Shown in pieces: positions 1 to 7,248 of a DNA stretch of 64,000 nucleotides (position 1 is the stretch's first letter; each line of letters starts with the position of its first letter). Source of the stretch: Paenibacillus tianjinensis (lineage in GTDB: Bacteria > Bacillota > Bacilli > Paenibacillales > Paenibacillaceae); the NCBI RefSeq assembly GCF_017086365.1, contig NZ_CP070969.1, positions 3,410,001-3,474,000 on the forward strand, written 5' to 3'. The notes under the pieces were generated by a model that was not told the origin of the DNA, searched no databases, and worked only from the letters and a program-made list of their open reading frames with translations. A program made the translations under genes and the position numbers.

Positions 1-2
1 TA

Positions 3-296
3 GTGATATTGATTTTAGTTATGCTCATGTTTCCCACTGCTTCAATAGAGGCTATGCCTGAATACGCAAAATGGGGTAAAATTGCAGTAGAGGAAACCCA
101 AAAACATTATAAAGCAGCCATAATCGATTATAAGCACATCGGTCGTACTGAACTAACACCAAAAAAGTCTGAAGAGAAATTCAAACTATGGATTAGGAAC
201 AAAGCAGGTAACGAATTTGGGGTTATTGTAACAATCCAATTTAACCCGTCAACTGAAATAGTTCAATCGATTCAGTTTTCTGAAACTAATCGATAG
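3..296 (+). CDS. DUF3889-type small secreted protein, probably cut by window edge
   Basis: The frame opens at a GTG at base 3 with no room for a ribosome site, so the true start may lie left of the window. The N-terminus is hydrophobic (end of a signal peptide, through about residue 17). It is followed by the pattern PEYAKWGKIAVEETQKHY, a variable linker and a short beta-rich tail. This resembles the YqzG/YhdC (DUF3889) family of small exported Firmicute proteins of unknown role. It is the only + strand gene before the leftward prophage genes and is probably host DNA or the outer prophage edge. Family call from memory of the motif. Confidence 0.6.
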   Translation: MILILVMLMFPTASIEAMPEYAKWGKIAVEETQKHYKAAIIDYKHIGRTELTPKKSEEKFKLWIRNKAGNEFGVIVTIQFNPSTEIVQSIQFSETNR

Positions 297-335
297 TTTA
301 ATAAATCTAACGATAACGAGAAATGTCAGTTCAAT

Positions 336-390
336 AACCAACAGTGGTCTAAGCATGTATAATTCAGCTAGACAACTGTTGGTTTTTATA
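336..390. terminator. Inverted repeat with T run, probable terminator
   Basis: A perfect 10-bp inverted repeat (336-345 with 375-384) encloses a 29-nt loop and runs into TTTTTAT on the + strand. It lies between the + strand gene ending at 296 and the end of the leftward prophage operon at 443, so it may stop transcription from either side. The long loop makes it less typical than a canonical terminator. Confidence 0.5.
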
Positions 391-442
391 TCGGGATCCT
401 AAAAGAGAACTCTCATGGAAAATGCTTGTGAGCAGTTTGCGT

Positions 443-763
443 CTACTGCGGCGTACCCATAATCTCGCGCTTATGCAGCCTGTCCTTGATCTCCTCATAA
501 GCATCTGTCCGGTCGTACAGGGCGTGATAACGGTGACTGGTATCATTTGTGCCCGCGCCGGCATTAGCAGAATACAGGAAAGCTGATGGCTTCTCGTGTC
601 TATCTGCGAGGATAGGAACACCCAATTCCTTGCAGCGTGTCTTGCTCAGCAGCACCGCGAATGGATAAGTGGTTCCGTTCCATCTGCCGGTGCGCGGGAT
701 GAAATACGGCAGCCCGCTTTCCAGCACCTCTTGACGGTTGAATCTCCCTTGTTCGTTTGGCAT
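443..763 (-). CDS. Phage hypothetical protein, 106 aa
   Basis: ATG preceded by AAGGAGG at 6-7 nt, so the start is well supported. The protein is soluble and rich in Arg, Tyr and Gly, with no membrane segment and no motif I recognise. It is the last gene in view of the leftward early operon and follows a 51-aa gene whose stop lies 18 nt upstream of its ATG. Position suggests an accessory early phage gene; function unknown. Confidence 0.6.
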   Translation of the reverse strand: MPNEQGRFNRQEVLESGLPYFIPRTGRWNGTTYPFAVLLSKTRCKELGVPILADRHEKPSAFLYSANAGAGTNDTSHRYHALYDRTDAYEEIKDRLHKREIMGTPQ

Positions 764-781
764 GTCATCCTCCTTATGGGC

Positions 782-937
782 CTAAGCCCGCTCCTTGATT
801 TTGTATTGCACCCTGCCAAATTTGGGCTTGCAGCGTCTCAGAATCTCAGTCTCAGCTGCTTCCCGCTCCCAGCGCCGGGCGTACTTATCTTGAAGGACTG
901 TATATAGTTCTTGGTGGGTTGCTGTTCTCCAGTTCAA
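782..937 (-). CDS. Small phage protein of the MNWR...YK type, copy 1
   Basis: A 51-codon gene with a TTG start, a GGAGG site 8 nt upstream (946-950) and a TAG stop. The product begins MNWRTATHQEL and ends in a basic tail (VQYKIKERA). It is clearly related to the 53-aa protein at 4224-4385: both share MNWR-AT, a Gln-Leu pair, an R-EAA-E helix and G-x-(V/I)-x-YK. Two paralogues in one operon, and the conserved pattern, argue that it is translated. Function unknown; small, basic, predicted helical. Confidence 0.7.
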   Translation of the reverse strand: MNWRTATHQELYTVLQDKYARRWEREAAETEILRRCKPKFGRVQYKIKERA

Positions 938-972
938 AGTAATAACCTCCTTCGGCTACCGCTCCGCTAGGA

Positions 973-1506
973 TTATTCTGTCGGTAAGATGGCGCTGCCG
1001 CGCAAAGAATCAAAATCAAATTCGCTCAAGATCTTCAAGAGCCTTTCCACCTTCGGCGCTCTCCAGGCTGTCATCGCATAAGTGTGAGCTTCATCGGTGT
1101 AGTGATAGTGGTTAGACTTGATATGCTGCTTGGCCTCAGCTTTGGTTAAGAACATGGTATTCTCTCGAATGAAATGTTCCTTCTTCTCAGGGTGGAGACT
1201 TGCTCCATCATCATAATGCTCCTGAATCCACTCGAAGGCACTATCCTCGCAGCTGATCTCTCCAAACTCTTCCAGGGCTTCTTCTGAAAGCTCCTCTTTG
1301 TCCAGAACATCAGTCAGAAAATAATTGATCTCGTACGATTCGCCGTCGTTCGGAAGATACACTGAATATCTTTCTGCATTGCCCTCATTACACTCCACCC
1401 AACGGTAATCTCCAACTGTCCAGAACCTAGGAGCTGCCTGAGAATCATTGTCCTGACTATTTAATTCCGCCTGAAGTTCCTTCAAAAACACAATATCAGT
1501 GCTCAT
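973..1506 (-). CDS. Acidic phage protein with C-terminal HYTDEAHTYAMTAWR motif
   Basis: 177 aa; ATG with a GGGGGAGAAGAGG site. The first two thirds are strongly acidic with scattered aromatic residues. The last 60 residues carry a conserved-looking segment (HYHYTDEAHTYAMTAWRAPKVERLL) that I associate with small hypothetical proteins of Bacillus and Clostridium phages. No catalytic motif is visible. It sits between the YopX-like gene and the small MNWR gene in the leftward operon, which suggests an early accessory role. Function unknown. Confidence 0.65.
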   Translation of the reverse strand: MSTDIVFLKELQAELNSQDNDSQAAPRFWTVGDYRWVECNEGNAERYSVYLPNDGESYEINYFLTDVLDKEELSEEALEEFGEISCEDSAFEWIQEHYDDGASLHPEKKEHFIRENTMFLTKAEAKQHIKSNHYHYTDEAHTYAMTAWRAPKVERLLKILSEFDFDSLRGSAILPTE

Positions 1507-1521
1507 ATCCTCTTCTCCCCC

Positions 1522-1905
1522 TTATACCTCTAGTAGTTCTGGATTATCGCAGATGTTGCCGACAACTTCGATTTTTCCGGATCTTGTGCAATTAATGGGC
1601 CAGCTTTGATGCCTTGCCTCGATCTCGAATGTGCCTTCAAAGTACTGCACTTTACCAAACCAGCCTACTGCGTGTTTTACAATATCACCTTCGTATATTT
1701 CCTGGCCGTTGCGATCATTCAGGCCTGTGTATTGCATGACTTCTGCATCCCGTTCACTGCAATCAGATAATGCTCCAGCATAATAATCTTCCAGGCTGTC
1801 GTACCACTGAATGATCATTTCTGACCCCGGCCAAGTGAGTGCAACTTTATCAAGCATTCGCTTTTCGTTTTTTAACCACGCCCGGAACTTTATTTCTCTG
1901 CTCAT
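1522..1905 (-). CDS. YopX-family phage protein
   Basis: 127 aa starting MSREIKFRAWLKNEKRML, the hallmark N-terminus of YopX proteins. It has the typical later signature QYTGLNDRNGQEIYEGDIVKH, an SH3-like small beta-barrel, and the usual length. YopX proteins are widespread in early regions of Firmicute prophages; their biochemical role is not known. Ribosome site AAGGAG about 11 nt before the ATG. It follows a 42-aa gene in the same operon. Confidence 0.85.
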   Translation of the reverse strand: MSREIKFRAWLKNEKRMLDKVALTWPGSEMIIQWYDSLEDYYAGALSDCSERDAEVMQYTGLNDRNGQEIYEGDIVKHAVGWFGKVQYFEGTFEIEARHQSWPINCTRSGKIEVVGNICDNPELLEV

Positions 1906-1941
1906 ATTGCTTATCAGCTCCTTTATAAGGGAAGAGGGTGG

Positions 1942-2070
1942 TTAGCCCTCTGGGTACATTTCGATTGCTTCCAGGTGATCTGTGCACTCCTCGTCAGTCA
2001 TTCCAGCAAGCACATGCTCCTCATATCCATAATCATCACGAAGGATCTCCCGGCTGCTCTTTTCATTCAT
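1942..2070 (-). CDS. Tiny acidic phage protein, 42 aa
   Basis: A short frame (MNEKSSREILRDDYGYEEHV ... ending YPEG) with an AAGGAGAG site 7 nt before the ATG. It fills the space between the PP-loop gene (stop at 2093) and the YopX gene with no other reading frame in the way. It is acidic and probably helical. The ribosome site and operon fit are good support; no family recognised. Confidence 0.6.
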   Translation of the reverse strand: MNEKSSREILRDDYGYEEHVLAGMTDEECTDHLEAIEMYPEG

Positions 2071-2092
2071 CACGTATCTCTCCTTATAGGGG

Positions 2093-3160
2093 CTATGCCC
2101 TGATTAATTGCTCGTCCGGATTCCATTTCTCACGAATCGCCGCCTCCCAACTGCTGACCCACTCAACCAGCTCCGCCCCATATTCCGCGCTTATCCGTTC
2201 ATACTCAGCTGTGTAAACCTCAATCAGAGGCCGCCGGCTGTAATGCAGATAAGGGATACTCCGCATGATCTTGCTGCCAGTCTGCTGCACCTCCCGGAGC
2301 ACCCTGTCAAAGTAGCAGGCTTTCAGGAAGGACAGGGGCTCGCTCTCAATGATCTCGTCCCAGTCCATCCCAATATCCCGTACTCCGTCACAATTGAAGG
2401 GGCAGAGGTAACAGCGGGAGCGCCGTGTCGGGAATCCGTTGTCCTCCAGAAACCGGATGCTGTTGGCCGTGGTCTCGTTCTGCTCGACCAGCGGGTAAGC
2501 CAGCCGGACGTACTTGAATTGTGGTGATTGGCTGGTGTTGATCCGGCGGATCTCGTCATAACTAAAACCGATATCAATAATGAATCCGATGTTGTCCGGC
2601 ATCTGCTGCCGGTATCCCAACCCGTGGAGGTCCATCACCGCCCGGCGGGCTGCCTGCTTGACGGGAACGATCTTGAAGTCCACCGTACACTGCCGGGGCA
2701 TCATGCCTGCCGCCTTAATCTCTCCGGTCGCTGGGTCCAGCGTGCTGCAGTATACCGGCATCTGAAACCGCTGATACTCCGTATGGATGTAGCGCATCAG
2801 CATCTCTTCAAGCCCGCGCTCCATGCTACTGTGATGGGTGATCAGGAACGGCGTACTGTTCCCGCAGGCCCGCTGCCGCTGCTGCCACCAGGCAACCTGC
2901 TCATGGATGAACTGCGGCTCCGCTCCGGTATCTGAAAATATGATGTAGTCATAATGGATAAGGCCCTGCAGATGCTGCTCAAGCAAGTGAGCTGACTGCG
3001 TGCCGCCGCCGAAGGAGAGGACATGGTAAATGCGATCCCGGCCTAGCTGCTGCAGTTCCTCCTTGAGCTGTGCTTTGGTCCTGAATATCCCATCGCGGTA
3101 TTTCTTATGGTCACGGTAGTCGGGAGCGATCTCGAAGAGCTCAAGCTGTTCGGGCTGCAT
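2093..3160 (-). CDS. PAPS-reductase/DndC-like PP-loop protein of phage
   Basis: 355 aa. A PP-loop (VLSFGGGTQS, about residues 47-56) marks the ATP-pyrophosphatase fold of PAPS reductases, TtcA/ThiI and DndC. Later comes IIFSDTGAEP, then RQCTVDFKIVPVK, matching the R-x-CT-x(3)-K-x(2)-P motif of PAPS-reductase-like enzymes, and a C-terminal RCYLCPFNC cluster that could hold a metal or Fe-S site. By family it should adenylylate a substrate and pass it to sulfur chemistry or another nucleophile. The phage role is unknown; nucleic-acid sulfuration or nucleotide chemistry are candidates only. Start supported by GGGGAGGGAACAGAC before ATG. No Dnd/Ssp partner genes are nearby. Confidence 0.75.
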   Translation of the reverse strand: MQPEQLELFEIAPDYRDHKKYRDGIFRTKAQLKEELQQLGRDRIYHVLSFGGGTQSAHLLEQHLQGLIHYDYIIFSDTGAEPQFIHEQVAWWQQRQRACGNSTPFLITHHSSMERGLEEMLMRYIHTEYQRFQMPVYCSTLDPATGEIKAAGMMPRQCTVDFKIVPVKQAARRAVMDLHGLGYRQQMPDNIGFIIDIGFSYDEIRRINTSQSPQFKYVRLAYPLVEQNETTANSIRFLEDNGFPTRRSRCYLCPFNCDGVRDIGMDWDEIIESEPLSFLKACYFDRVLREVQQTGSKIMRSIPYLHYSRRPLIEVYTAEYERISAEYGAELVEWVSSWEAAIREKWNPDEQLIRA

Positions 3161-3183
3161 GTCTGTTCCCTCCCCGTCCTATA

Positions 3184-3375
3184 TCACGTACGATCACGTA
3201 CAAGTTCTTTTCCCTGCAACTGCAGCAGTCCGCCCACGGGGCATTCCCGGTTGCAGTACCCGTCTATCTTGGAATAGGTATTACCTTAAGTCTGGTTGAG
3301 CTCCTCCCGCTGCGGGCAGTCCGCACAGTGCTGAAGGATATCGTTTATCGCATGAACTGCCTGCAGTCTGGTCAT
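3184..3375 (-). pseudogene. Small zinc-finger-like phage protein interrupted by in-frame TAA
   Basis: Reading from ATG 3375 (AGGAGGGG upstream) gives 29 codons, a TAA at 3286-3288, then 33 more in-frame codons to TGA at 3184. Counting the stop as one residue, the cysteines fall at C17-x2-C20 and C41-x3-C45. That spacing is the same as in the intact paralogue at 4382-4579 (C18-x2-C21, C42-x3-C46), followed by P-x-G in both. A single substitution, for example TAT to TAA, explains this without any frameshift. Either the gene is broken and only a 29-aa N-terminal piece is made, or the reading is a sequencing error. Readthrough of TAA seems unlikely. Confidence 0.75.
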
Positions 3376-3389
3376 CATCTCAGCCCCTC

Positions 3390-3533
3390 CTATATAAGCC
3401 AGCTGAGCAGCAGCCATAGTATAAACATCGATACGCTAAACCGGGCAAGCACCCGGGTTGGGCTCGGCAGCTCCTCTTGCCGCGCTGTCATGATCCGACC
3501 ACTGTCGTCTCTGAAGCGAATGACTGTTTTCAT
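3390..3533 (-). CDS. Small single-pass membrane protein, 47 aa
   Basis: ATG at 3533 preceded by AAAGGAGGG (spacing 8), which overlaps the end of the coiled-coil gene at 3538. The first 30 residues are hydrophilic (MKTVIRFRDDSGRIMTARQE); the last 14 are hydrophobic and Trp/Leu-rich, a C-terminal membrane anchor. No family recognised. Phage early operons often carry such tail-anchored microproteins acting on the host envelope, but that is inference. Confidence 0.6.
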   Translation of the reverse strand: MKTVIRFRDDSGRIMTARQEELPSPTRVLARFSVSMFILWLLLSWLI

Positions 3534-3537
3534 GGGA

Positions 3538-4227
3538 TCAGCCCTCCTTTGCCTTATTGGCTTCCTGCTCATTAAGCCAGTCGCAGTAACGTTGGCAGTC
3601 CGCTTTTTCTTTAAAAAATGTTCCATGCTGCTTCAATTTTTCAAATGACATTCCATCTTCATAGAGAGCATCCAAATGCGTACTGCTTCTATAAGAGCCG
3701 TAATCCTCATCATCGTGTTTACTTGGCATCACATCGTACCAAGCTTTCATTTTCTGTCCACCGCGCTCGATTTTGAATTCACAGCAGATTCTCTCCTCAG
3801 GGACATAAAGAATGCTATAAACTCTGCACTCACAATACTCTTGAGCGGGCTTACCAGAAGGAGTTGAATAGTGAATTTGACGGTTATCATCGCACTTATC
3901 ACATTTAGATCCGAGTATTGATGTGCGTTTTGCTTGAAACAGAGTCACGCCGAACGATTCCAGAAGTGCGGATAGTCGTGTCCGCCGAGCTTCCGTCTGA
4001 GCCTCTTTCATCTTTAATTCAAGACCCCGCTCCTTCGCGCGATAATCCTCCTTGATCTGTGCGAAGTCACGTTTGATAACCTCCAGCTCTGCGTTTTCTT
4101 TCCGGAGCTTATCAAGCTCTGCTTTATGTTCATCCTTAATGGCATTCATTAGGGATTCCTTCAGAGCATCAATCTGTTCTTCGAATTCGCTCGGTTCCCG
4201 GTAAAATTCTTCATCATACCAACTCAT
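3538..4227 (-). CDS. Coiled-coil phage protein with paired cysteine motifs
   Basis: 229 aa. Residues about 10-95 form a charged heptad-like coiled coil. Then SKCDKCDD and EYCECRVY (CxxC and CxC) could form a small zinc site before a beta-rich C-terminal half. The ATG overlaps the stop of the 53-aa gene upstream (ATGA at 4224-4227), indicating translational coupling. No recognised family; possible nucleic-acid or protein scaffold. Function unknown. Confidence 0.65.
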   Translation of the reverse strand: MSWYDEEFYREPSEFEEQIDALKESLMNAIKDEHKAELDKLRKENAELEVIKRDFAQIKEDYRAKERGLELKMKEAQTEARRTRLSALLESFGVTLFQAKRTSILGSKCDKCDDNRQIHYSTPSGKPAQEYCECRVYSILYVPEERICCEFKIERGGQKMKAWYDVMPSKHDDEDYGSYRSSTHLDALYEDGMSFEKLKQHGTFFKEKADCQRYCDWLNEQEANKAKEG

Positions 4228-4385
4228 CTTCGATACACCTTCCTCACCTTGTAATTGATCTTGCCGTATATCGACCGGCGGCGCCGGGATAGCTCAGCGG
4301 CAGCTTCCTGCCGCAGAACCGGGTGCGCGCCGGTGTCCCACACGATCATCCTTAACTGCTGGGGAGTCGCAGCGCGCCAGTTCAT
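4224..4385 (-). CDS. Small phage protein of the MNWR...YK type, copy 2
   Basis: 53 aa from the ATG at 4385, which overlaps the stop of the upstream zinc-finger gene as ATGA. This start is preferred to the longer frame opening at 4445, which would overlap that gene far more. It starts MNWRAATPQQLRMIV and ends in a basic stretch (GKINYKVRKVYRR). Paralogue of the gene at 782-937. The pairing zinc-finger gene plus MNWR gene suggests a small module that was duplicated within the operon. Function unknown. Confidence 0.7.
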   Translation of the reverse strand: MNWRAATPQQLRMIVWDTGAHPVLRQEAAAELSRRRRSIYGKINYKVRKVYRR

Positions 4386-4579
4386 CCCTTCCGCCTCCCT
4401 TCCAACAGGCTGCCCAGCCGTTTGAGTTCCGCCCCGATCGGGCAAACCTTCGTGCAGTGCCTATCCACATAGAAGTGAATGTGGCCATGCTCCCGGATAA
4501 TCTCAGCCCGCTGCATGCAGCCCTTGCAGTTGTCCTCTGAGATGCGACTGATCTGGTGCAGCGTGTCGATCCGGTTCAT
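4382..4579 (-). CDS. Small zinc-finger-like phage protein (intact paralogue)
   Basis: 65 aa from ATG 4579, which lies 1 nt after the stop of the DUF5348 gene (TAACATG). Four cysteines in the order C18-x2-C21-x20-C42-x3-C46 followed by PIG match the phage zinc-finger type with CxxC and CxxxCPxG. A longer upstream frame exists but lies inside the DUF5348 gene. It is the intact partner of the interrupted gene at 3184-3375. It may bind zinc and act in regulation or folding; role unproven. Confidence 0.75.
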   Translation of the reverse strand: MNRIDTLHQISRISEDNCKGCMQRAEIIREHGHIHFYVDRHCTKVCPIGAELKRLGSLLEGRRKG

Positions 4580-4580
4580 G

Positions 4581-5012
4581 TTAATCCCAAAGAGGCAACT
4601 GTTTGATTCGTACCCGCAGCCCGGACATCGGAGTATCAGGAATGTTTGTGATGTAGTAATCCTCACCGTTATGCTCGACACTGGAGTAAACCCAGATTTG
4701 ATCGCCGTCAGAGTAAGAGTGAAGGAATTCAATCGATGATCCTGATGTGAAATAATCCCCGCTTGGCAGTTCATAGCGGCCAGAAGCATTTTTCCGGAGT
4801 GTCCCTTCTTCAATCACCGGAGCATTGACTTGCCGGAGCAACCGGCGGGCATCGTCCAGTTTGCTGCCGATCTTATTGTTCATTGACCGGAGATAATGTT
4901 CTTGAGGAGTGTCACCGTAAACGCCTTCGTTCTCAGCATCCTCCATCAGTTTCGCTACCCGCTTCAGCTCTGGCTCCAGCTTGATCAGAGCCATCTTGAT
5001 CTTTTCCTTCAT
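4581..5012 (-). CDS. DUF5348-family phage protein
   Basis: 143 aa when started at ATG 5012, chosen because GGGAGGGG (5018-5025) precedes it. The ATG at 5027 has no site and overlaps the previous gene's stop. The N-terminal helical part (EPELKRVAKLMEDAENEG) is followed by the DUF5348 signature: NASGRYELPSGDYFTSGS, HSYSDGDQIWVYSSVEHNG. DUF5348 is a small beta-rich domain in Firmicute phage and ICE early regions with unknown role. Confidence 0.75.
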   Translation of the reverse strand: MKEKIKMALIKLEPELKRVAKLMEDAENEGVYGDTPQEHYLRSMNNKIGSKLDDARRLLRQVNAPVIEEGTLRKNASGRYELPSGDYFTSGSSIEFLHSYSDGDQIWVYSSVEHNGEDYYITNIPDTPMSGLRVRIKQLPLWD

Positions 5013-5027
5013 AAAAGCCCCTCCCAT

Positions 5028-5465
5028 TTATATAATCCTCGCTTTACTCCAAAATCCCTTAGTGTCGGTGTTAGTTGCTTTATTACGGTTCATGAGGAAC
5101 TCATAATGCCGTGGCCCGTACTTTTCCATTTGAGCATCCCGGTTCCCGATGATCGCCTTGACCAACCGGTCGAAATCATCTGGAGAGTAATAGTAACGCG
5201 GGTGCTCACCCTCCAGCTCCGCGAAGCTGTCATCAAGCGTCGTCAGCAGATTGAATCGATAGGATAAGTGCTTCTTGCCATTGTGATCGCTAATCCGGAC
5301 GCTGTTTGCCACGCCGTAATCAAATTTTAGATAAACGCTGTTCGTAGTGTAAGCATCATACCGCTGTACCGTGATGCCCCGGGCTTTCACCGCCCTGGTG
5401 ATCCGGTCGGCCAGTCTGCGGATGGATTCATCTTTAGGTTCCCGCCCCTGCTTTGACTTGCCCAT
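5028..5465 (-). CDS. Phage hypothetical protein, 145 aa
   Basis: Started at ATG 5465 (MGKSKQGREPKDES), behind a weak AGGGAC site, rather than at 5525, which would bury more of the upstream gene. Overlap with the gene at 5434-5652 is then 32 nt. The protein is basic and rich in Tyr and Arg, with a central beta-rich part (YDAYTTNSVYLKFDYGVANS) that suggests a small nucleic-acid or nuclease-like fold. I do not recognise a catalytic motif. Function unknown. Confidence 0.6.
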   Translation of the reverse strand: MGKSKQGREPKDESIRRLADRITRAVKARGITVQRYDAYTTNSVYLKFDYGVANSVRISDHNGKKHLSYRFNLLTTLDDSFAELEGEHPRYYYSPDDFDRLVKAIIGNRDAQMEKYGPRHYEFLMNRNKATNTDTKGFWSKARII

Positions 5466-5652
5466 GTCCCTGCACCGCCTTAAGTCCGGCCAGCTCAGCC
5501 GAGTATTGGTAGAATGCTTCTGCATCCCAGTTGTCCAGTGCCTGATCTATCAGTTGCTGCAGCTGCTCAATCCGGTATTTCAGGACGGCAGCCTCCCAAA
5601 CCACTTCGATGTACTTATCCAGTGCCAGTGCATATAGTAAGAGGATTCGCAT
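5434..5652 (-). CDS. Small helical phage protein with IDEAL-like segment
   Basis: 72 aa, ATG 5652 with AAAGGAGG 6 nt upstream. The segment LIDQALDNWDAEAFYQYSAEL resembles the IDEAL domain (ID-x-ALD-x-x-D-x-x-F-x-x-L), a short helical module also found in phage and ComK-regulon proteins. It ends in a Gly/Ala tail that overlaps the next gene. Role unknown; the IDEAL similarity is by eye only. Confidence 0.6.
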   Translation of the reverse strand: MRILLLYALALDKYIEVVWEAAVLKYRIEQLQQLIDQALDNWDAEAFYQYSAELAGLKAVQGHGQVKAGAGT

Positions 5653-5685
5653 GCCAGCCTCCTTTGTAAGAGAAGAAGAAGCAGC

Positions 5686-6711
5686 TTACGCTGCTCCTCC
5701 TCCACCCTTCATTTTCTTTGCTGCCAGCTTGCGATAAGTGTTATACCGTGAAGAGAGCTGCCCGCTTCTCATACCGTTCTCAATAGCGATTTCCCTCCAG
5801 GTCTTATTTTCTCTCAAGCGCTTCTCCAGCAAGTCCGGGAACGGAACGGGCTGGCCATCGAACTCCACTTCGGCAAAGATCGGGCGGTCAGTAAGGATGA
5901 ATTCGTCGAGTTGTTCCTTGTCTACGTCTTCTTCTCCAGCTTCTGGATCAGCCTCTCTCTGTCCATCGCCGCCCGCAGAATCTCCTGCAGGCTGGCTTCC
6001 CTCAGCTTCCCAATCCGGAGTAAACCCGTCCGCGTTGTCGCTATGTCCAGATTCGCCGCTTTCATGTTGACTTTCGGTGTCGCCTGCATCACCGGCGCTT
6101 CCATCTTCAGATGCTGTAGCCTGCTCTGCTGCTGCAGAAGGGGCTACCCCCTGTCTTTGCATCCACTCATGCCAAGCTGCTGCAGAAGGGGCTACACGCT
6201 TGCGGTATTCGTCAATCTTTTCAACGATCTTCCCGCTGCTGATCCCAAGCTCGGAAGCGAGCTTCATGTAGGTCTCACCGCCGGCCAGCCGCTTGGAGAA
6301 GGAAACGAAGTCATAATTCAAATCCTCGAATGTCGGTGCCAGGCCGCTTTGGATGAACTGCTCAATCACGGACAGATCAATTTCTGCCGGCTGCTGCTTG
6401 ATCTCTACCTTTTCTGCGGGGAGACCCAGATCCATGGCAAGCTGCTCGCCTTCCGGCTTCACTTCCTGTACCACGCCCTTATCATCAACACGGAAGGTTC
6501 TGATAGGTTTGTTGGTCATGGCGTTAACGTCGACGTTGTAACGGACAATCTGTGAGTCAACAGCCACTTCGATTTTAGTATCGATCATCTCGGAAAGCAG
6601 ATCGATCTTTCCGTCCAGAGCACCGTCAGAGATTTCAAGAACGATCTCCTTGACTCCCTTCGGCTTCAGATTGATCTTTTTCAGCAGTGCGTTGAAATTT
6701 GCGTAACTCAT
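5686..6711 (-). CDS. Phage early protein with disordered acidic linker and HTH-like tail
   Basis: 341 aa. Residues 1-180 are ordered and mixed alpha/beta. About 180-265 is a low-complexity Ala/Gly/Ser/Glu linker. The last 65 residues (FPDLLEKRLRENKTWREIAIENGMRSGQLSSRYNTYRKL) look like a helix-turn-helix, and a similar helix set occurs around residues 140-168 (GGETYMKLASELGISSGKIVEKIDEYRKR), suggesting two related DNA-binding units. A 20-bp direct repeat (6128-6147, 6176-6195) duplicates VAPSAAA in the linker. It lies next to the RuvC-like gene, so a role in phage DNA metabolism is plausible. No family recognised. Confidence 0.65.
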   Translation of the reverse strand: MSYANFNALLKKINLKPKGVKEIVLEISDGALDGKIDLLSEMIDTKIEVAVDSQIVRYNVDVNAMTNKPIRTFRVDDKGVVQEVKPEGEQLAMDLGLPAEKVEIKQQPAEIDLSVIEQFIQSGLAPTFEDLNYDFVSFSKRLAGGETYMKLASELGISSGKIVEKIDEYRKRVAPSAAAWHEWMQRQGVAPSAAAEQATASEDGSAGDAGDTESQHESGESGHSDNADGFTPDWEAEGSQPAGDSAGGDGQREADPEAGEEDVDKEQLDEFILTDRPIFAEVEFDGQPVPFPDLLEKRLRENKTWREIAIENGMRSGQLSSRYNTYRKLAAKKMKGGGGAA

Positions 6712-6714
6712 GGT

Positions 6715-7248
6715 CTAAGCAACTCCCTTGATATATTTTTGGTGGTAGGCCCAGCAGAGCGCCAAGGCATCAGAAGGGTCAAACAATCGCTGCTGCACAT
6801 CGCCCTTCTTGTACTTTCCTTTAGGATCGCTCGTCTTGTAGAGAACGGGAACGGCGAGATCGTCATAATCCAGGTCGAACAACATCTGCATTTCGACAGC
6901 AACGGTTTCCTTGTCTGCATTACCTTTGCCGGTCTGCATCTTCAGCTCAGAAGGGCGAATCTCAGCAATCCGGATACCGAGATGCAAGGCAGCCAGTGTG
7001 ACCATAGAAAATGCCCCGACCAGAGCCAGAACGCTGTTCGCATTCTTGAAATGCACCGGCCGCTCCAGGATGATGATTTCCGGCCGCTCCTGCTCGAGCA
7101 TCCGGAAGGTGTCCTGATAGATGGCATCAAGCACATTCGGCATTTTGATGTTGCTGTAATCGCGCAGTCCGAACTCAATTGGCCTTCCGTTTTTCATCGT
7201 TGCCCATCCGGCGTAATTCGTGCCGTGGTCGATTCCCATGATCTTCAT
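6715..7248 (-). CDS. RuvC-like Holliday junction resolvase of phage
   Basis: 177 aa, the usual RuvC length. The RNase H-fold acidic residues are visible: D7 in MKIMGIDHGTNYAG, E62 in IIILERPVHF, and D157/D160 in LFDPSDALALCW. Such enzymes cut four-way junctions during phage recombination and packaging of branched DNA. Start ATG 7248 has GGGAGGGAAGGGTC upstream, inside the overlapping gene at 7175-7390. It sits between the helicase module and the small early genes, consistent with a recombination role. Confidence 0.85.
   Translation of the reverse strand: MKIMGIDHGTNYAGWATMKNGRPIEFGLRDYSNIKMPNVLDAIYQDTFRMLEQERPEIIILERPVHFKNANSVLALVGAFSMVTLAALHLGIRIAEIRPSELKMQTGKGNADKETVAVEMQMLFDLDYDDLAVPVLYKTSDPKGKYKKGDVQQRLFDPSDALALCWAYHQKYIKGVA

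Noticed and set aside
2108..2935. Several + strand frames of 60-139 codons
   Set aside because: Antisense to the PP-loop gene; no ribosome sites.
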